Counted from the stretch's first letter, positions 42,465-51,112 are shown. The stretch: 64,000 bases of DNA from CAIJXJ01 sp964445115 (GCA_964445115.1 CAYUJU010000007.1:1-64000); one strand, 5' to 3'. Numbers and translations: made by a program. Notes: generated by a model not told the origin, from the sequence alone.

Positions 42465-45400
42465 CAATACGGGGTTTCTGCCGAAGCGGTGGTGACTGGC
42501 TTTGCATGCCCGGCGCCATGCATGACCGCCATGTACGTACCGCCACCAAGACCATTCCATTGGCATCCGGCCTCTTTCAGCCGCTTTTCCAGCGCCTTGA
42601 TATTGGCTTTATCCCGCAGGGAGGAAACCAGTAGCCGCGTGACCGCCCCGGCCTGCGCGAGTATCCCTTGCAAGGCGATGTCGAACGTCTGGGCCGGCAG
42701 CGCGCCATTGAGGTAGATGGCATCCACACCTTGCAGGGGCTCCCACCCGGCTTGCTCCTGAACTCGCAAACGGCCGTTGGCTGTGCCTTGCAGGTCGGCA
42801 AGCGCCGCTTTCCGGTGTGCACAGAACAAGCTTGTGTCGGGGAACAGCGTGTAGTGGGCACCGCTGTAATTCAGCGCCAGCAAGGCGGCATGGCCGGTAT
42901 CAAACCCGATGTCAGCCACATGGCGTGATTCCCCCACCAGTGCGAGGAACTGCTCGCGCAACTGGCCTTGCCTGGGGTCCGGGAGTGCGTATCGGAAGTG
43001 CTGCTCGCCCTTGAGATAAAGTGGATTGTCGTGGGCAGGCACGACCTCGGCGGCGGCGAGCCGGGCATTGTATTCACGCAACTGCAGCAGGAAAGGCGCA
43101 TGCCAGCGCTCGCAGGCGGCATCATACGGCTGCTCGAACTGATGATCGCCGACACCGGCAAAGGCTCGGCGCATGGATTCATCGCTACGGCGCACCTGGC
43201 CCTTGTGGCCTTTATCCTTGGTGGTGCCCCACTGGAACAAGGTGTTCTCACGGCAATTCAGGGGCATGGAAAGCACTTGCGCGCCCTGCTCCCACCGGAC
43301 GAAATCGAAGCTGAGTTGATCGCGCTTGGAGTGCGCCGAGAGAATTTCCCACCAGCGCGCGTTGAACTTGCGGGTGGCGACATCGCGGTGGTTGCGCACC
43401 AGAAACATGGTGGCGTGCAGGCCGAAGCCCCGAGGGAATCCGAGCGACTGGTAATAGCGCACCTGGCGCATGACCGGCGCCGTGGCATCCTTGGCAGTCT
43501 TGAGAATTTGCACCGATTCGTCGTAGATGCAACCGCGGAACTGATGGCGGCACAGCGCGATCGGGGCGTGCGACAGGATGCGCCGGATGTTGTCGGCGGT
43601 GACGTGCAGCGCCGTGACGTTGCCGTCCATCCAGACGGCGGCATCATATTCCGGCAGGAACAGGTGCGAGAGCACCTTGACCCGACGCGCATCGACTTGC
43701 GGATCATCGAACGTACGCGGCAACAACCGCACTTGCCACGGTGCCGGCGGCTCCCCTTCAAACTGGTCGGTAAACAGAAGGTAGTCGATGGCTGGATCAG
43801 GGTTTTCGACCCTGGGCGGGTCGTCGTAGCCGCCAAAAATGGCGGTGAAGACGGCGACCTTGCGGAGTTGTGCCGCCGCTTGTGCCTGCACAGGTGGGAA
43901 TTTTCCACGGTAGCGTTCGAGCATGGCCGGCGCTGTCCAATCCGCCACGCCAAAGAGTCTTGCCGCTTCGCGGGGATCAAACAGGGGCGATGGCTGAACC
44001 GCCACATTGCCGCCCTGCGCCATGAAATGCGCTTCCGCTTCTTGCGCACTGGATAAGGTGGGATGTTGCGCTTGATACCAGGCGGCATCGAACCAGGGGC
44101 TATCCCCAAGGCTACCCTGCTCGCACGCGGCAGGCTGCGGTGCCGTGGCAGCACCAGCCGCTACGGGGCTGGCTTCAAACACCTCTCCCCAGGCTTTGGC
44201 AATTGCCTCCACCGTAAAAAACGCCTGAATATCATCCTGCCCTTGCTGGATCCGCTTGAGAACCTCTTGCGGGTTATCCAGCGCCCATTGCAGCCCCTCG
44301 ATCAGGTTTTCGCCGATCCAGGCACTGTCGGCAAAAGGCTGATAGGCCGGCAGCGGCCCGGCGACGACCATACGGCCCGCCCGCAGGGGTTCCAGCAGGC
44401 GGTTGGGGCTTTTGGCAACCTTGTACTGGCTGGCCAGCACCGGGATCACGACGATATCGCAATCGGCAATGGCTTCACGCGTGGCTTCGACGCTCCATGG
44501 CGTATAGGTGACGGAAAGCCCGTCGGGCACGAGTTTATCCAGGTCGACCTTGCCGTTGGGCAGCAGGGTCACCACGTTAAGCGCCAAAGGCTGGCGCTTT
44601 GCCAGTTGTGCCAAATGGGGCAGAAGCGGTTTGAGCGTATCCAGATTGACGGCGTGCCCGAACCACAGCAGCTTGAGCGTGCCTGCGGGGGCAAATTTCG
44701 GCTCGCCGCGCGGCATCTCGACCGGGTCGGAAATCACGGCATCGACGCGATACCCGTGCTTCTTGATGGCATGCGCCATGCCATCGGTGGCGGCCACGAC
44801 CTGATCGGCCATGCGTAACAACGAATGTTGCAAGGGGCCGCGCTTGGGGTGGTCGAGGAAGTTGTCGCAGAAATCCGCGATCAACCGTGCGCCACGCGTC
44901 TTGGCATCCTGCGCGAGGCGCAGCGCCTGGTCGCCGAATACCTTGGAGATGATCACGGTATCGCCCATTTTGGGCACTGCACCGCCCCACCCGCCCATCA
45001 CCTGGGAGAGTTCCTCGTTGACGATCTCGCTGTGCCAGCCCTGCGCCTGCAAGGCTTCGGACGGCGCAATCACGCGGTAGCGCGCACTGGCGAGCGGCGA
45101 GGTCTGCCGCCCGCCCTCTTGCTTGATGGCACCTGCGGTGACCCAGATCAGGCGCTTCGAGTCGGCGGCCGGCTTCTGCGCGTGGATGGTGTCGTGTTCT
45201 GATGCGGTCTCCCGGAGACCATATACCTGCTGCAACTCGTTGCTGAGCGCAAACATGGCCGGGGCCCAGTCACCATCGCGGTCCTGCCGGTAGACACGGC
45301 TTTCGGTGAACCACATTGATCCGGTACCTTCGACGCCCCAGCGCCAGTCACCGCCGGGGTTCTGCACCATCACCAGCGAACCTTTACCCAGGCTTGCCCG

Positions 45401-48046
45401 CAAATGCATGTTGGTGTTGGATACGCCGACGTTTTCATCCAGCAGCGAAAGCAGGGCCAGCAGGTCTTCCAGATCGTCCGTCAGCGAGGCGGCATCGTGC
45501 ACAGGCGCGCCGATTTTTTTCTGGAACACCTGCATTTCGTCGGCCAGAACATTACGCTGCAGGGATATCCAGGTAGCCCGGACGGGCGACAGCGCTTCGG
45601 CAAACTGGTCGACATCCACGGCCTTGGCCAGTTTGCCGAACATATTGCCTGCCCCTTGCACGCCCACCCCGGCCTTCCAGGTCAGGCCGATGTAAGGGCC
45701 CTCCCCCAGCGATTGCAGCCAGGCCTTCCATTTATCGACCAGATCGGCACGCGGCGTGAGCGGCAACGGCGGGGCGATTTCAGGCGCGTCCAGTTGCTCC
45801 ACGGCCACCGGCAGGTCGTTGACGATGAAACTGAGGTCATACGCGCTGGCGTCAGGCGGCGGCGCGTTATCGGGGTACACCTTGTGCAGGTAACCCATGC
45901 GCTCCAGCACGGGGACCAGTTTCTTGCCGGCCCAGTAATCGACTTCGATGCCCGCGGCAGTCAGCCAGGGTAGATAGCGCAGATAGGTCAGCTCGTCGCC
46001 CAGGCCCATGTCGCGCTTGATCAGCACACGGCTGCCCTTGTGCTCCGGACGGAGCACCGGGCAACACCAGTCGTTGAGCAGTTCGGGGCGCTGCGCCACC
46101 TTGCGCGCGGTGCTCTCGCGGAAACCGGCACGCGCATCGCCCAGTTTCAGCCGGGCAAGCCCGGAATATTCCTGCGCGTCGAGCCGATTGGGGTTGGTCT
46201 TGATGCATTCCTGATAATCGGCGATGGCTTCAGGCAAGTGGTTAAGCTTGAGATGGATCGCCGCACGGCCATACAGCACGCTGGAACGGTGCATGAGCGC
46301 ATGATCCTGCAATGCCCCATTGGCAATTTCGAGCGCCTGCTGCGCCTGCTCGTTGGCGGTCAGGCAACGGATAAAATCACCGACGATACGCCCGTCGTGC
46401 GGGTCGAGGTTCACCGCCTGCTGCAGCACACTGGCCGCAAGCTCCAGTTTGAGGTCGCGCATCGCCGACCACCCCAGCAGATGATAGGCAGGTGCATATT
46501 TAGGGTTTTGCGCCAGGACTTGCTGCGCTATCTGGATCGCTGCCGGAATGTCGTTTCGAGAGACGGCATCCCAACCGGTCAGCAACAGCGGCAGCAACGG
46601 GTCTTCGTTCACCACCGCGTTCACGGCGGTTTTCGCGGGGTTCGCAGGCTTAGCCGGGGCGGCAACCTTGCTGCCGAACTTGCGTTGCAGAGTCTGCCCG
46701 ATGTCGCGGAACACGCCGGACAGGTCGCCATCGAGCGTCTGCCGGTAGCAGGTGGCCCCGGGATACCAGGGGGCGTTGCCCTCCGCGGCCCAGCGCCAGT
46801 CCTCGTAGGGGCGGTTTACCACGATCTGGCTGGGTTTTCCCAGCGCTTCGCGCAGGTGATGGTTGGTGTTGGGAACCGCGACGTATTCATCGACGATTTC
46901 CAGCAGGGCCAGCATTTCAGGCAGGTTGTTGTTGAGGCGGGAAAGGTCCAGACACTTGCGCCCGAGACCTGCCTCGAATGCGGCGGCCTCTTTGGGGTCC
47001 GGCACGCGCTGGATGCTGACGACGGTGGCGGGAACGCCGGCCAAGGTCTCCCCCAGTTTACGGGCATCGATGTAGCGGTCGCCCATGCGGACGCCGGCGC
47101 GCAGCTTCTTGCCTTGCACCCCGCCACGCCAGGTAACGGCAACGTAGGGGCCGGGGCCGAATTTTTCCAGCAACTTGCGGATTTTCAGGATCAGCTTTTC
47201 TTCGGGCTGGAAGCGCAGCGGCGGCATTTGCGCCGGCAAACCCAGTTGGGAAGCCGCCAGCGGCAAATCGCCGATGTTGATCCAGAAGCCGTCGTTCGGG
47301 CACTCGAACCCCAGCGTCACGCTCGCGAAGAGACCGGTGTCCTGCAACAGCTTCTGGGTGCGGATATGCGACTGCACGTGCAAGCGCCAGCCGCGTTTTG
47401 CCAGTTCGGCGGCATGGCAAAGGAAGAATATCGTATCGCCCGGCCCCTGCTCGTTCCTGAGCCACAGATCCCCCGGCTCGGCGAACTGAAGGGTCGGACA
47501 GCGGCTGCCCTCGGGCAGGTTCTGGCTACGGCAGGTAAACGCCAGGAACCCTGGCACGTAACGGCCGCGTATCAAATCGCAGAACGCCAGCGTGCCTTCC
47601 CATGCCAGCAGATTCGGTTTCATCGCGATCGCCCGGGTGGCCGAAGCCGCAGCCTCATCGTAGGATTCCAGCGCCACCTGCACGGCGGCCAGCATGCCAA
47701 GCGACTCGGAGGTTTCACCGAACATCCGGATCGCATCCTGGATGGGGGCCAGCGCAGCCTGCGGATGACCGGCAGTCATCAGGGCCTCGGCCATGTCGCG
47801 CAGGCGACGCTCGCTCACGCCGCCCTCAAGGGCCTTCTGCAGCAAGGGCAAGGCCAGATCAGGACGCTCGTCGCGGCTGGCGATCAGCCCCAGCACATGC
47901 GCTACCTCGGGAGAATCCGGCGCCATCGCGGAAGCCGCGCGCGCATGTTCCATGGCGCCGGTCAGATCGTACTTGCGAAGACTAGCCCACGCCTTGGCAA
48001 GATGCTCGTCGAGCAGGCCATCCACGCTGTGCATGACGGAACTCAT
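42464..48046 (-). CDS. 1860-residue multi-domain glycosyltransferase
   Basis: Domains by sequence reading: TPRs (about 1-150); a GT9/heptosyltransferase-like module (about 190-440, RNEQGPGDTIFFLCHAAEL); a second TPR set (about 485-640); a second GT9-like module (about 670-950, IKRDMGLGDELTYLRYL); a GT-B/GT4-like module (about 965-1290, LKLLWFGHAVNLDTL, SPNRLLEPLRAGRMVV); a linker (SPWFDAAWYQAQHP); a DUF616 transferase domain (about 1394-1600, VAVFTAIFGGYDDPP, AAVWMDGNVTAL); and a C-terminal Rossmann-like domain (about 1710-1860). ATG 48046 overlaps the prepilin peptidase stop. No signal or TM, so cytoplasmic. The pilin is a possible target. Confidence 0.8.
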   Translation of the reverse strand: MSSVMHSVDGLLDEHLAKAWASLRKYDLTGAMEHARAASAMAPDSPEVAHVLGLIASRDERPDLALPLLQKALEGGVSERRLRDMAEALMTAGHPQAALAPIQDAIRMFGETSESLGMLAAVQVALESYDEAAASATRAIAMKPNLLAWEGTLAFCDLIRGRYVPGFLAFTCRSQNLPEGSRCPTLQFAEPGDLWLRNEQGPGDTIFFLCHAAELAKRGWRLHVQSHIRTQKLLQDTGLFASVTLGFECPNDGFWINIGDLPLAASQLGLPAQMPPLRFQPEEKLILKIRKLLEKFGPGPYVAVTWRGGVQGKKLRAGVRMGDRYIDARKLGETLAGVPATVVSIQRVPDPKEAAAFEAGLGRKCLDLSRLNNNLPEMLALLEIVDEYVAVPNTNHHLREALGKPSQIVVNRPYEDWRWAAEGNAPWYPGATCYRQTLDGDLSGVFRDIGQTLQRKFGSKVAAPAKPANPAKTAVNAVVNEDPLLPLLLTGWDAVSRNDIPAAIQIAQQVLAQNPKYAPAYHLLGWSAMRDLKLELAASVLQQAVNLDPHDGRIVGDFIRCLTANEQAQQALEIANGALQDHALMHRSSVLYGRAAIHLKLNHLPEAIADYQECIKTNPNRLDAQEYSGLARLKLGDARAGFRESTARKVAQRPELLNDWCCPVLRPEHKGSRVLIKRDMGLGDELTYLRYLPWLTAAGIEVDYWAGKKLVPVLERMGYLHKVYPDNAPPPDASAYDLSFIVNDLPVAVEQLDAPEIAPPLPLTPRADLVDKWKAWLQSLGEGPYIGLTWKAGVGVQGAGNMFGKLAKAVDVDQFAEALSPVRATWISLQRNVLADEMQVFQKKIGAPVHDAASLTDDLEDLLALLSLLDENVGVSNTNMHLRASLGKGSLVMVQNPGGDWRWGVEGTGSMWFTESRVYRQDRDGDWAPAMFALSNELQQVYGLRETASEHDTIHAQKPAADSKRLIWVTAGAIKQEGGRQTSPLASARYRVIAPSEALQAQGWHSEIVNEELSQVMGGWGGAVPKMGDTVIISKVFGDQALRLAQDAKTRGARLIADFCDNFLDHPKRGPLQHSLLRMADQVVAATDGMAHAIKKHGYRVDAVISDPVEMPRGEPKFAPAGTLKLLWFGHAVNLDTLKPLLPHLAQLAKRQPLALNVVTLLPNGKVDLDKLVPDGLSVTYTPWSVEATREAIADCDIVVIPVLASQYKVAKSPNRLLEPLRAGRMVVAGPLPAYQPFADSAWIGENLIEGLQWALDNPQEVLKRIQQGQDDIQAFFTVEAIAKAWGEVFEASPVAAGAATAPQPAACEQGSLGDSPWFDAAWYQAQHPTLSSAQEAEAHFMAQGGNVAVQPSPLFDPREAARLFGVADWTAPAMLERYRGKFPPVQAQAAAQLRKVAVFTAIFGGYDDPPRVENPDPAIDYLLFTDQFEGEPPAPWQVRLLPRTFDDPQVDARRVKVLSHLFLPEYDAAVWMDGNVTALHVTADNIRRILSHAPIALCRHQFRGCIYDESVQILKTAKDATAPVMRQVRYYQSLGFPRGFGLHATMFLVRNHRDVATRKFNARWWEILSAHSKRDQLSFDFVRWEQGAQVLSMPLNCRENTLFQWGTTKDKGHKGQVRRSDESMRRAFAGVGDHQFEQPYDAACERWHAPFLLQLREYNARLAAAEVVPAHDNPLYLKGEQHFRYALPDPRQGQLREQFLALVGESRHVADIGFDTGHAALLALNYSGAHYTLFPDTSLFCAHRKAALADLQGTANGRLRVQEQAGWEPLQGVDAIYLNGALPAQTFDIALQGILAQAGAVTRLLVSSLRDKANIKALEKRLKEAGCQWNGLGGGTYMAVMHGAGHAKPVTTASAETPY

Positions 48047-48627
48047 GCGCCGGTGCCCGTGATTTTTCCGAGATGGATATACAACTGCCACACGGCAACG
48101 CTGATCGCCCCGACGGCCAGCGCGACCCCATACGGCATGGCGATGGCATTTTCAGACCGCAGGTTCCAGCTCATTTCCTTGCCGCCGGAAAGCCACACGG
48201 ACTGTGCCATGAATTTCATGTTGTACCACATGTGGCCCAGCCCGCCGTGCTTCCAGGCGAGGATCAGCGCCCAGACGCCCCCGACCAGCGCCCCATTCAG
48301 CAAGGCCAGAATCACGCCCTTAGGGCCGAGAAACAGGCCGTAGACCATCATCAGTTTGACATCGCCGGCACCCACCTGCTTGTAGCGATACGGCACATAC
48401 AGGAACACCCCGCCCAGCAAGATGCCCATGATGGCGAACAGGAAACCCAAGGCTACCTGCCCCAAGGGGAGAAACACGGCCATGACCACAAACACCGACA
48501 ACGCGTACACCACGCCCCACAGCAGATAGGTGTTGGGGATACGCCGGGTCCGTAGATCCTGCCAGGCCACCAGCAAGGACAACAGGATCACCCCCGCCAG
48601 CAACGCCACCACAAACCATTCAAACAT
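48043..48627 (-). CDS. cpaA: Tad prepilin peptidase (CpaA/TadV)
   Basis: 194 residues, type IV prepilin peptidase A24 family without the methylase domain. Catalytic aspartates are in AWQDLRTRRIPN (after TM1) and QVGAGDVKLMMVYGLFLG. Six TMs. It would cleave Flp pilins and TadE-like pseudopilins after the Gly in the DEEG-Q and RG-Q sites seen here. It is the first gene of a long operon of glycosylation genes with its own sigma54 promoter 46 bp upstream. The AGGTTGG/GGTAAAG stretch before the ATG is a modest ribosome site. Confidence 0.92.
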   Translation of the reverse strand: MFEWFVVALLAGVILLSLLVAWQDLRTRRIPNTYLLWGVVYALSVFVVMAVFLPLGQVALGFLFAIMGILLGGVFLYVPYRYKQVGAGDVKLMMVYGLFLGPKGVILALLNGALVGGVWALILAWKHGGLGHMWYNMKFMAQSVWLSGGKEMSWNLRSENAIAMPYGVALAVGAISVAVWQLYIHLGKITGTGA

Positions 48628-48672
48628 GCTTTACCAACCTGTTCTCACCAAGATCAAAATTAGTGAACCGTT

Positions 48673-48688
48673 GGCAAGATTTATGCCA
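48673..48688 (-). promoter_or_regulatory. sigma54 promoter of the prepilin peptidase/glycan operon
   Basis: Minus strand TGGCATAAATCTTGCC: GG-N10-GC with TTGC intact. Start near 48662, 35 nt before the ATG at 48627. Confidence 0.75.
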
Positions 48689-48765
48689 CAACCACCACTG
48701 CTCATACCCCATTGATTCATATTGTTTTATTCGAAAAATCACCAACCCTGCGGCACCTGCGGATA

Positions 48766-48779
48766 GGTTGTTTACAACC
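48766..48779. promoter_or_regulatory. GGYTR-N4-YARCC dyad, prepilin peptidase operon site 1
   Basis: GGTTGTTTACAACC, a perfect 5-4-5 palindrome, 78 bp upstream of the -24 element. Confidence 0.65.
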
Positions 48780-48787
48780 ACAATAAC

Positions 48788-48835
48788 CATCGCTTGCCAT
48801 AATTGGCTGTTAAGAACCAATTATGGCAAGCGATG
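48788..48835. repeat. 19-bp perfect inverted repeat (IR1) with dyad at its tip
   Basis: Arms CATCGCTTGCCATAATTGG and its exact complement around a 10-nt loop. The tip contains GGCTGTTAAGAACC (48805-48818), one mismatch from the dyad. No T-tract, so not a terminator. Lies upstream of the prepilin-peptidase sigma54 promoter. Confidence 0.75.
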
Positions 48836-48927
48836 CGTGCGCCCGCACACCGACAAATCCCGCTCTGTCGCCACACGACAGATCGACTCACCACATGACG
48901 GGCCGACTGTTCACGCGCACAAAAACA

Positions 48928-48957
48928 AAATGCCACCCCCTTGCGGGAGTGGCATTT
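48928..48957 (-). terminator. terminator of pilin 1
   Basis: Minus strand stem AAATGCCAC/GTGGCATTT around a C/G-rich loop, then TTTTGTTTTTG. The same element follows pilin 2. Confidence 0.85.
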
Positions 48958-48998
48958 CGAATACCCGAAGCCGCAACCGAAGTTGCAGCTAACTGATA

Positions 48999-49334
48999 TT
49001 AGTCGTCACCCAGAACGTTGGCTTCGCCGCCCAGGGTGGTGTTCATGTTGCCGCTAGCCAGGTATTCGGTGGTGTCGAACACAGCACCGTCAGCACTAGT
49101 GGTCATTTGCACCAGGCCATCGGAGTCCAGACGAACGATATTCTGAGAACCTTCTTCGCCAGTTTCACCGCCCGGCAGGTGGTTGGCCATCCATGCGTAC
49201 AGGTCAGCAGTCTTGTCACCCAGTTGCACCACAGCGATGTAGGACACTGCAGCAACAGCACCCAGGGTCACGCCGTATTCGACCATGGACTGGCCTTCTT
49301 CGTCTTGCAGGAAGCTCTTAACGTTTTCGATCAT
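48999..49334 (-). CDS. flp1: Flp-like pilin 1 (long, acidic)
   Basis: 111 residues. N-terminal prepilin leader ending LQDEEG, cleavage before QSMVEYG (Glu5 and Tyr6 of the Flp motif present), then the hydrophobic spine VTLGAVAAVSYIAVVQLG, and an acidic C-terminal extension (GGETGEEGSQN ... GGEANVLGDD). Typical Flp pilins have 50-70 residues, so the 50-residue extension is unusual and has many Thr/Ser that might be glycosylated. ATG 49334 has GAGGAG upstream; the in-frame GTG at 49349 covers that site and is rejected. Sigma54 promoter and a leader of about 190 nt. Confidence 0.9.
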   Translation of the reverse strand: MIENVKSFLQDEEGQSMVEYGVTLGAVAAVSYIAVVQLGDKTADLYAWMANHLPGGETGEEGSQNIVRLDSDGLVQMTTSADGAVFDTTEYLASGNMNTTLGGEANVLGDD

Positions 49335-49537
49335 AGTGATACTCCTCACACATAGTGTTTTGATATTCCCCCAAACAAAATTGACTGACCTATGTTCTGG
49401 CGGGGGAGTTACCAGAGCGGTCGTGCGTCACGCCTGACTGATGGCTTGTGGCCACCAAAAACCGGGGAGGATCAGGCGATCCCGACACACGACCGGCCTA
49501 GGCTCCGGCACTCACCCCATGTGTGCAGGGTATATAT

Positions 49538-49553
49538 AGCAACGGGTGTGCCA
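49538..49553 (-). promoter_or_regulatory. sigma54 promoter of pilin 1
   Basis: Minus strand TGGCACACCCGTTGCT: perfect -24 TGGCAC and -12 TTGCT with correct spacing. Start near 49527, so the untranslated leader is about 190 nt. Confidence 0.88.
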
Positions 49554-49624
49554 ACTCGCAAATTTGGCGTATTTTCCATTGTTTTATATGAGTTTTTCAC
49601 TATACATTCCGCCCTTTTACCGCC

Positions 49625-49697
49625 GCCATGCCGGGTTTGATTGGTTGTTGTAAATAACCACACTGGCTATTTACAACAACCAATCAAACCCCATGGC
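49625..49697. repeat. long inverted repeat (IR2) upstream of the pilin 1 promoter
   Basis: 24-bp perfect arms (49633-49656 and 49668-49691) around an 11-nt loop, extended by GCCATG/CATGGC after a 2-nt bulge. Each arm has a near-match to the dyad (49646-49659 and 49665-49678, GGYTATTTACAACA). It starts 72 bp upstream of the -24 element, the usual enhancer distance. No T-tract. Confidence 0.75.
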
Positions 49698-49714
49698 AGG
49701 CCATTTCAAAAACA

Positions 49715-49744
49715 AAATGCCACCCCCTTGCGGGAGTGGCATTT
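49715..49744 (-). terminator. terminator of pilin 2
   Basis: Same hairpin and flank as the pilin 1 terminator (AAATGCCAC/GTGGCATTT, then TTTTGTTTTTG on the minus strand); duplicated with the gene. Confidence 0.85.
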
Positions 49745-49786
49745 CGAATACCCGAAGCTACAACCGAAGTTGCAGCTAACTGAATA

Positions 49787-50122
49787 TTAGTCGTCACCCA
49801 GAACGTTGGCTTCGCCGCCCAGGGTAGTGTTCATGTTGCCGCTAGCCAGGTATTCGGTGGTGTCGAACACAGCACCGTCAGCACTAGTGGTCATTTGCAC
49901 CAGGCCGTCGGCATCCAGACGGACGATCTGCTGGGAACCTTCTTCGCCAGTTTCGCCGCCAGGCAGGTGGTTAGCCATCCAGCCATACAGGTCGGCAGTC
50001 TTGTCACCCAGTTGCACCACAGCGATGTAGGACACTGCAGCCACAGCACCCAGGGTCACGCCGTATTCGACCATGGACTGGCCTTCTTCGTCCTGCAGGA
50101 AGTTCTTCACGCTCTTGATCAT
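49787..50122 (-). CDS. flp2: Flp-like pilin 2 (paralogue of pilin 1)
   Basis: 111 residues, differing from pilin 1 at six positions by my reading (three in the leader, then Ala/Gly, Asn/Gln and Ser/Ala). Leader LQDEEG, cleavage before QSMVEYG, same acidic extension. ATG 50122 has GGAG seven bases upstream; the ORF could start at 50134 but that ATG overlaps the ribosome site. The upstream region aligns with that of pilin 1, yet the -24/-12 bases are not conserved (TCGCT for TTGCT, and no TGGCAC), so expression may not depend on sigma54. Confidence 0.9.
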   Translation of the reverse strand: MIKSVKNFLQDEEGQSMVEYGVTLGAVAAVSYIAVVQLGDKTADLYGWMANHLPGGETGEEGSQQIVRLDADGLVQMTTSADGAVFDTTEYLASGNMNTTLGGEANVLGDD

Positions 50123-50470
50123 GTCTGTCTCCATCCAAAATTTCCGGTCAACCGATTGCGGTGAGCCGAATCATTAAATTGTCAGCCCGATTACTCGAAC
50201 CGCTTTCCATGGGGAGGAGATGGCTCCCGACACGCGGCCACCTGACTGATGGCACTCACCCCGTTGCGTGTAAGGCTATTACACCAGCGACGCGGGATGG
50301 GCTGAATGGACAGAATCCACCGTGATGATCAGGATGTTTTCCCGCTCTTTTCGGGAACTTCGGAGGTGAACATCCGGCAGGCCATGGAACGGCGCATGCG
50401 GTTACTCGTAGCCTGTTTCAGCGTGCGCAGGCCTTCGGCGCGACGCATGGGGCCTGCGGCAACAGGCTCG
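50123..50470. other. non-coding region between pilin 2 and the response regulator
   Basis: About 348 bp. The first part is the pilin 2 leader and promoter region, including GTGTAA-N5-TTACAC near 50270. The second part holds a two-stem hairpin (50410-50468). No protein gene is credible. Confidence 0.5.
50410..50468. repeat. two-stem hairpin after the response regulator gene
   Basis: Outer arms AGCCTGTT/AACAGGCT (8 bp) enclose inner arms GCAGGCC/GGCCTGC (7 bp). No T-tract; may stabilise or end the DGC-kinase-regulator mRNA. Confidence 0.5.
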
Positions 50471-51112
50471 TTAATCCAGGCGAGCGGCATCAATCACCCC
50501 GGCCCGGACGGCCAGCCTGACCAGTTGCGCAGTGTTCTGCACCCCCAACTTTTCGCGGATGCGGCCCTGCACGTTGATGATGGATTTGTAGTCGAGACAC
50601 AGGCTGCCGGCAATTTCGGCGGGGGCTTCACCTTCGGCTAGGCGGACGAACACTTCGAACTCCCGCGGGGTCAGGCCCAGCAGCGTTCGGTCCCCCGTCA
50701 CACGACTGACGGCCACCCGTTGGGCGATGTCGTCACCGAGATATTTACGGCCTCGCGCAATCGCGCGGATGGCGTCGAGCAGCCTTTCCGGCGGGCTGGA
50801 CTTGGACAGGTAGCCGCTCGCCCCGGCCTCTAGCGCCCGTGCCGGGAACACGGCGTCGTCGTGCATGGTGAAGATCAGCACGCGCGCGCGCGCATCCCTG
50901 GCCCGCAGGCGACGCAGCGCCTCCAGTCCGCCGATGCCGGGCATGGAAAGATCCATGACGACGAGGTCGGGCTTGAGTTCGGCGTATAGCTGGCAGGCCT
51001 CTTCGCCGCTGGAGGCTTCGGCCAGCACCTGGAGATTCGGCACCGATTGCAGCAGGTGGCGGTACCCTGCCCTGACCACGGCATGGTCATCGACCAGCAA
51101 GAGACGGATCAC
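50471..51112 (-). CDS. NarL/LuxR-type response regulator
   Basis: 213 residues. Receiver domain (LLLVDDHAVVRAGYRHLL; phospho-Asp in DLVVMDLSMPGIGG, near residue 54; Thr/Ser and Lys switch residues in VLIFTMHDD and SGYLSKSS), then a LuxR helix-turn-helix (about 147-205, LTPREFEVFVRLAEGEAPAEIAG, LCLDYKSIINVQGRIREKLG). ATGA overlap with the kinase gene. Last gene of the DGC-kinase-regulator operon, adjacent to pilin 2, so pilin control is a reasonable guess. Confidence 0.92.
   Translation of the reverse strand: MIRLLLVDDHAVVRAGYRHLLQSVPNLQVLAEASSGEEACQLYAELKPDLVVMDLSMPGIGGLEALRRLRARDARARVLIFTMHDDAVFPARALEAGASGYLSKSSPPERLLDAIRAIARGRKYLGDDIAQRVAVSRVTGDRTLLGLTPREFEVFVRLAEGEAPAEIAGSLCLDYKSIINVQGRIREKLGVQNTAQLVRLAVRAGVIDAARLD

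Noticed and set aside
46040..48343. 767-codon open frame antisense to the giant transferase gene
   Set aside because: GC-rich antisense shadow with no domain; the minus-strand frame has clear transferase motifs.
48766..49697. Integron attC sites or XerCD sites as an explanation of the long inverted repeats
   Set aside because: No integrase, no attC core pattern, and arms are perfect rather than imperfect; position relative to sigma54 promoters explains them better.
50123..50340. sigma54 promoter for pilin 2
   Set aside because: The region aligned with the pilin 1 promoter lacks TGGCAC and has TCGCT in place of TTGCT; no other GG-N10-GC element with both boxes was found.
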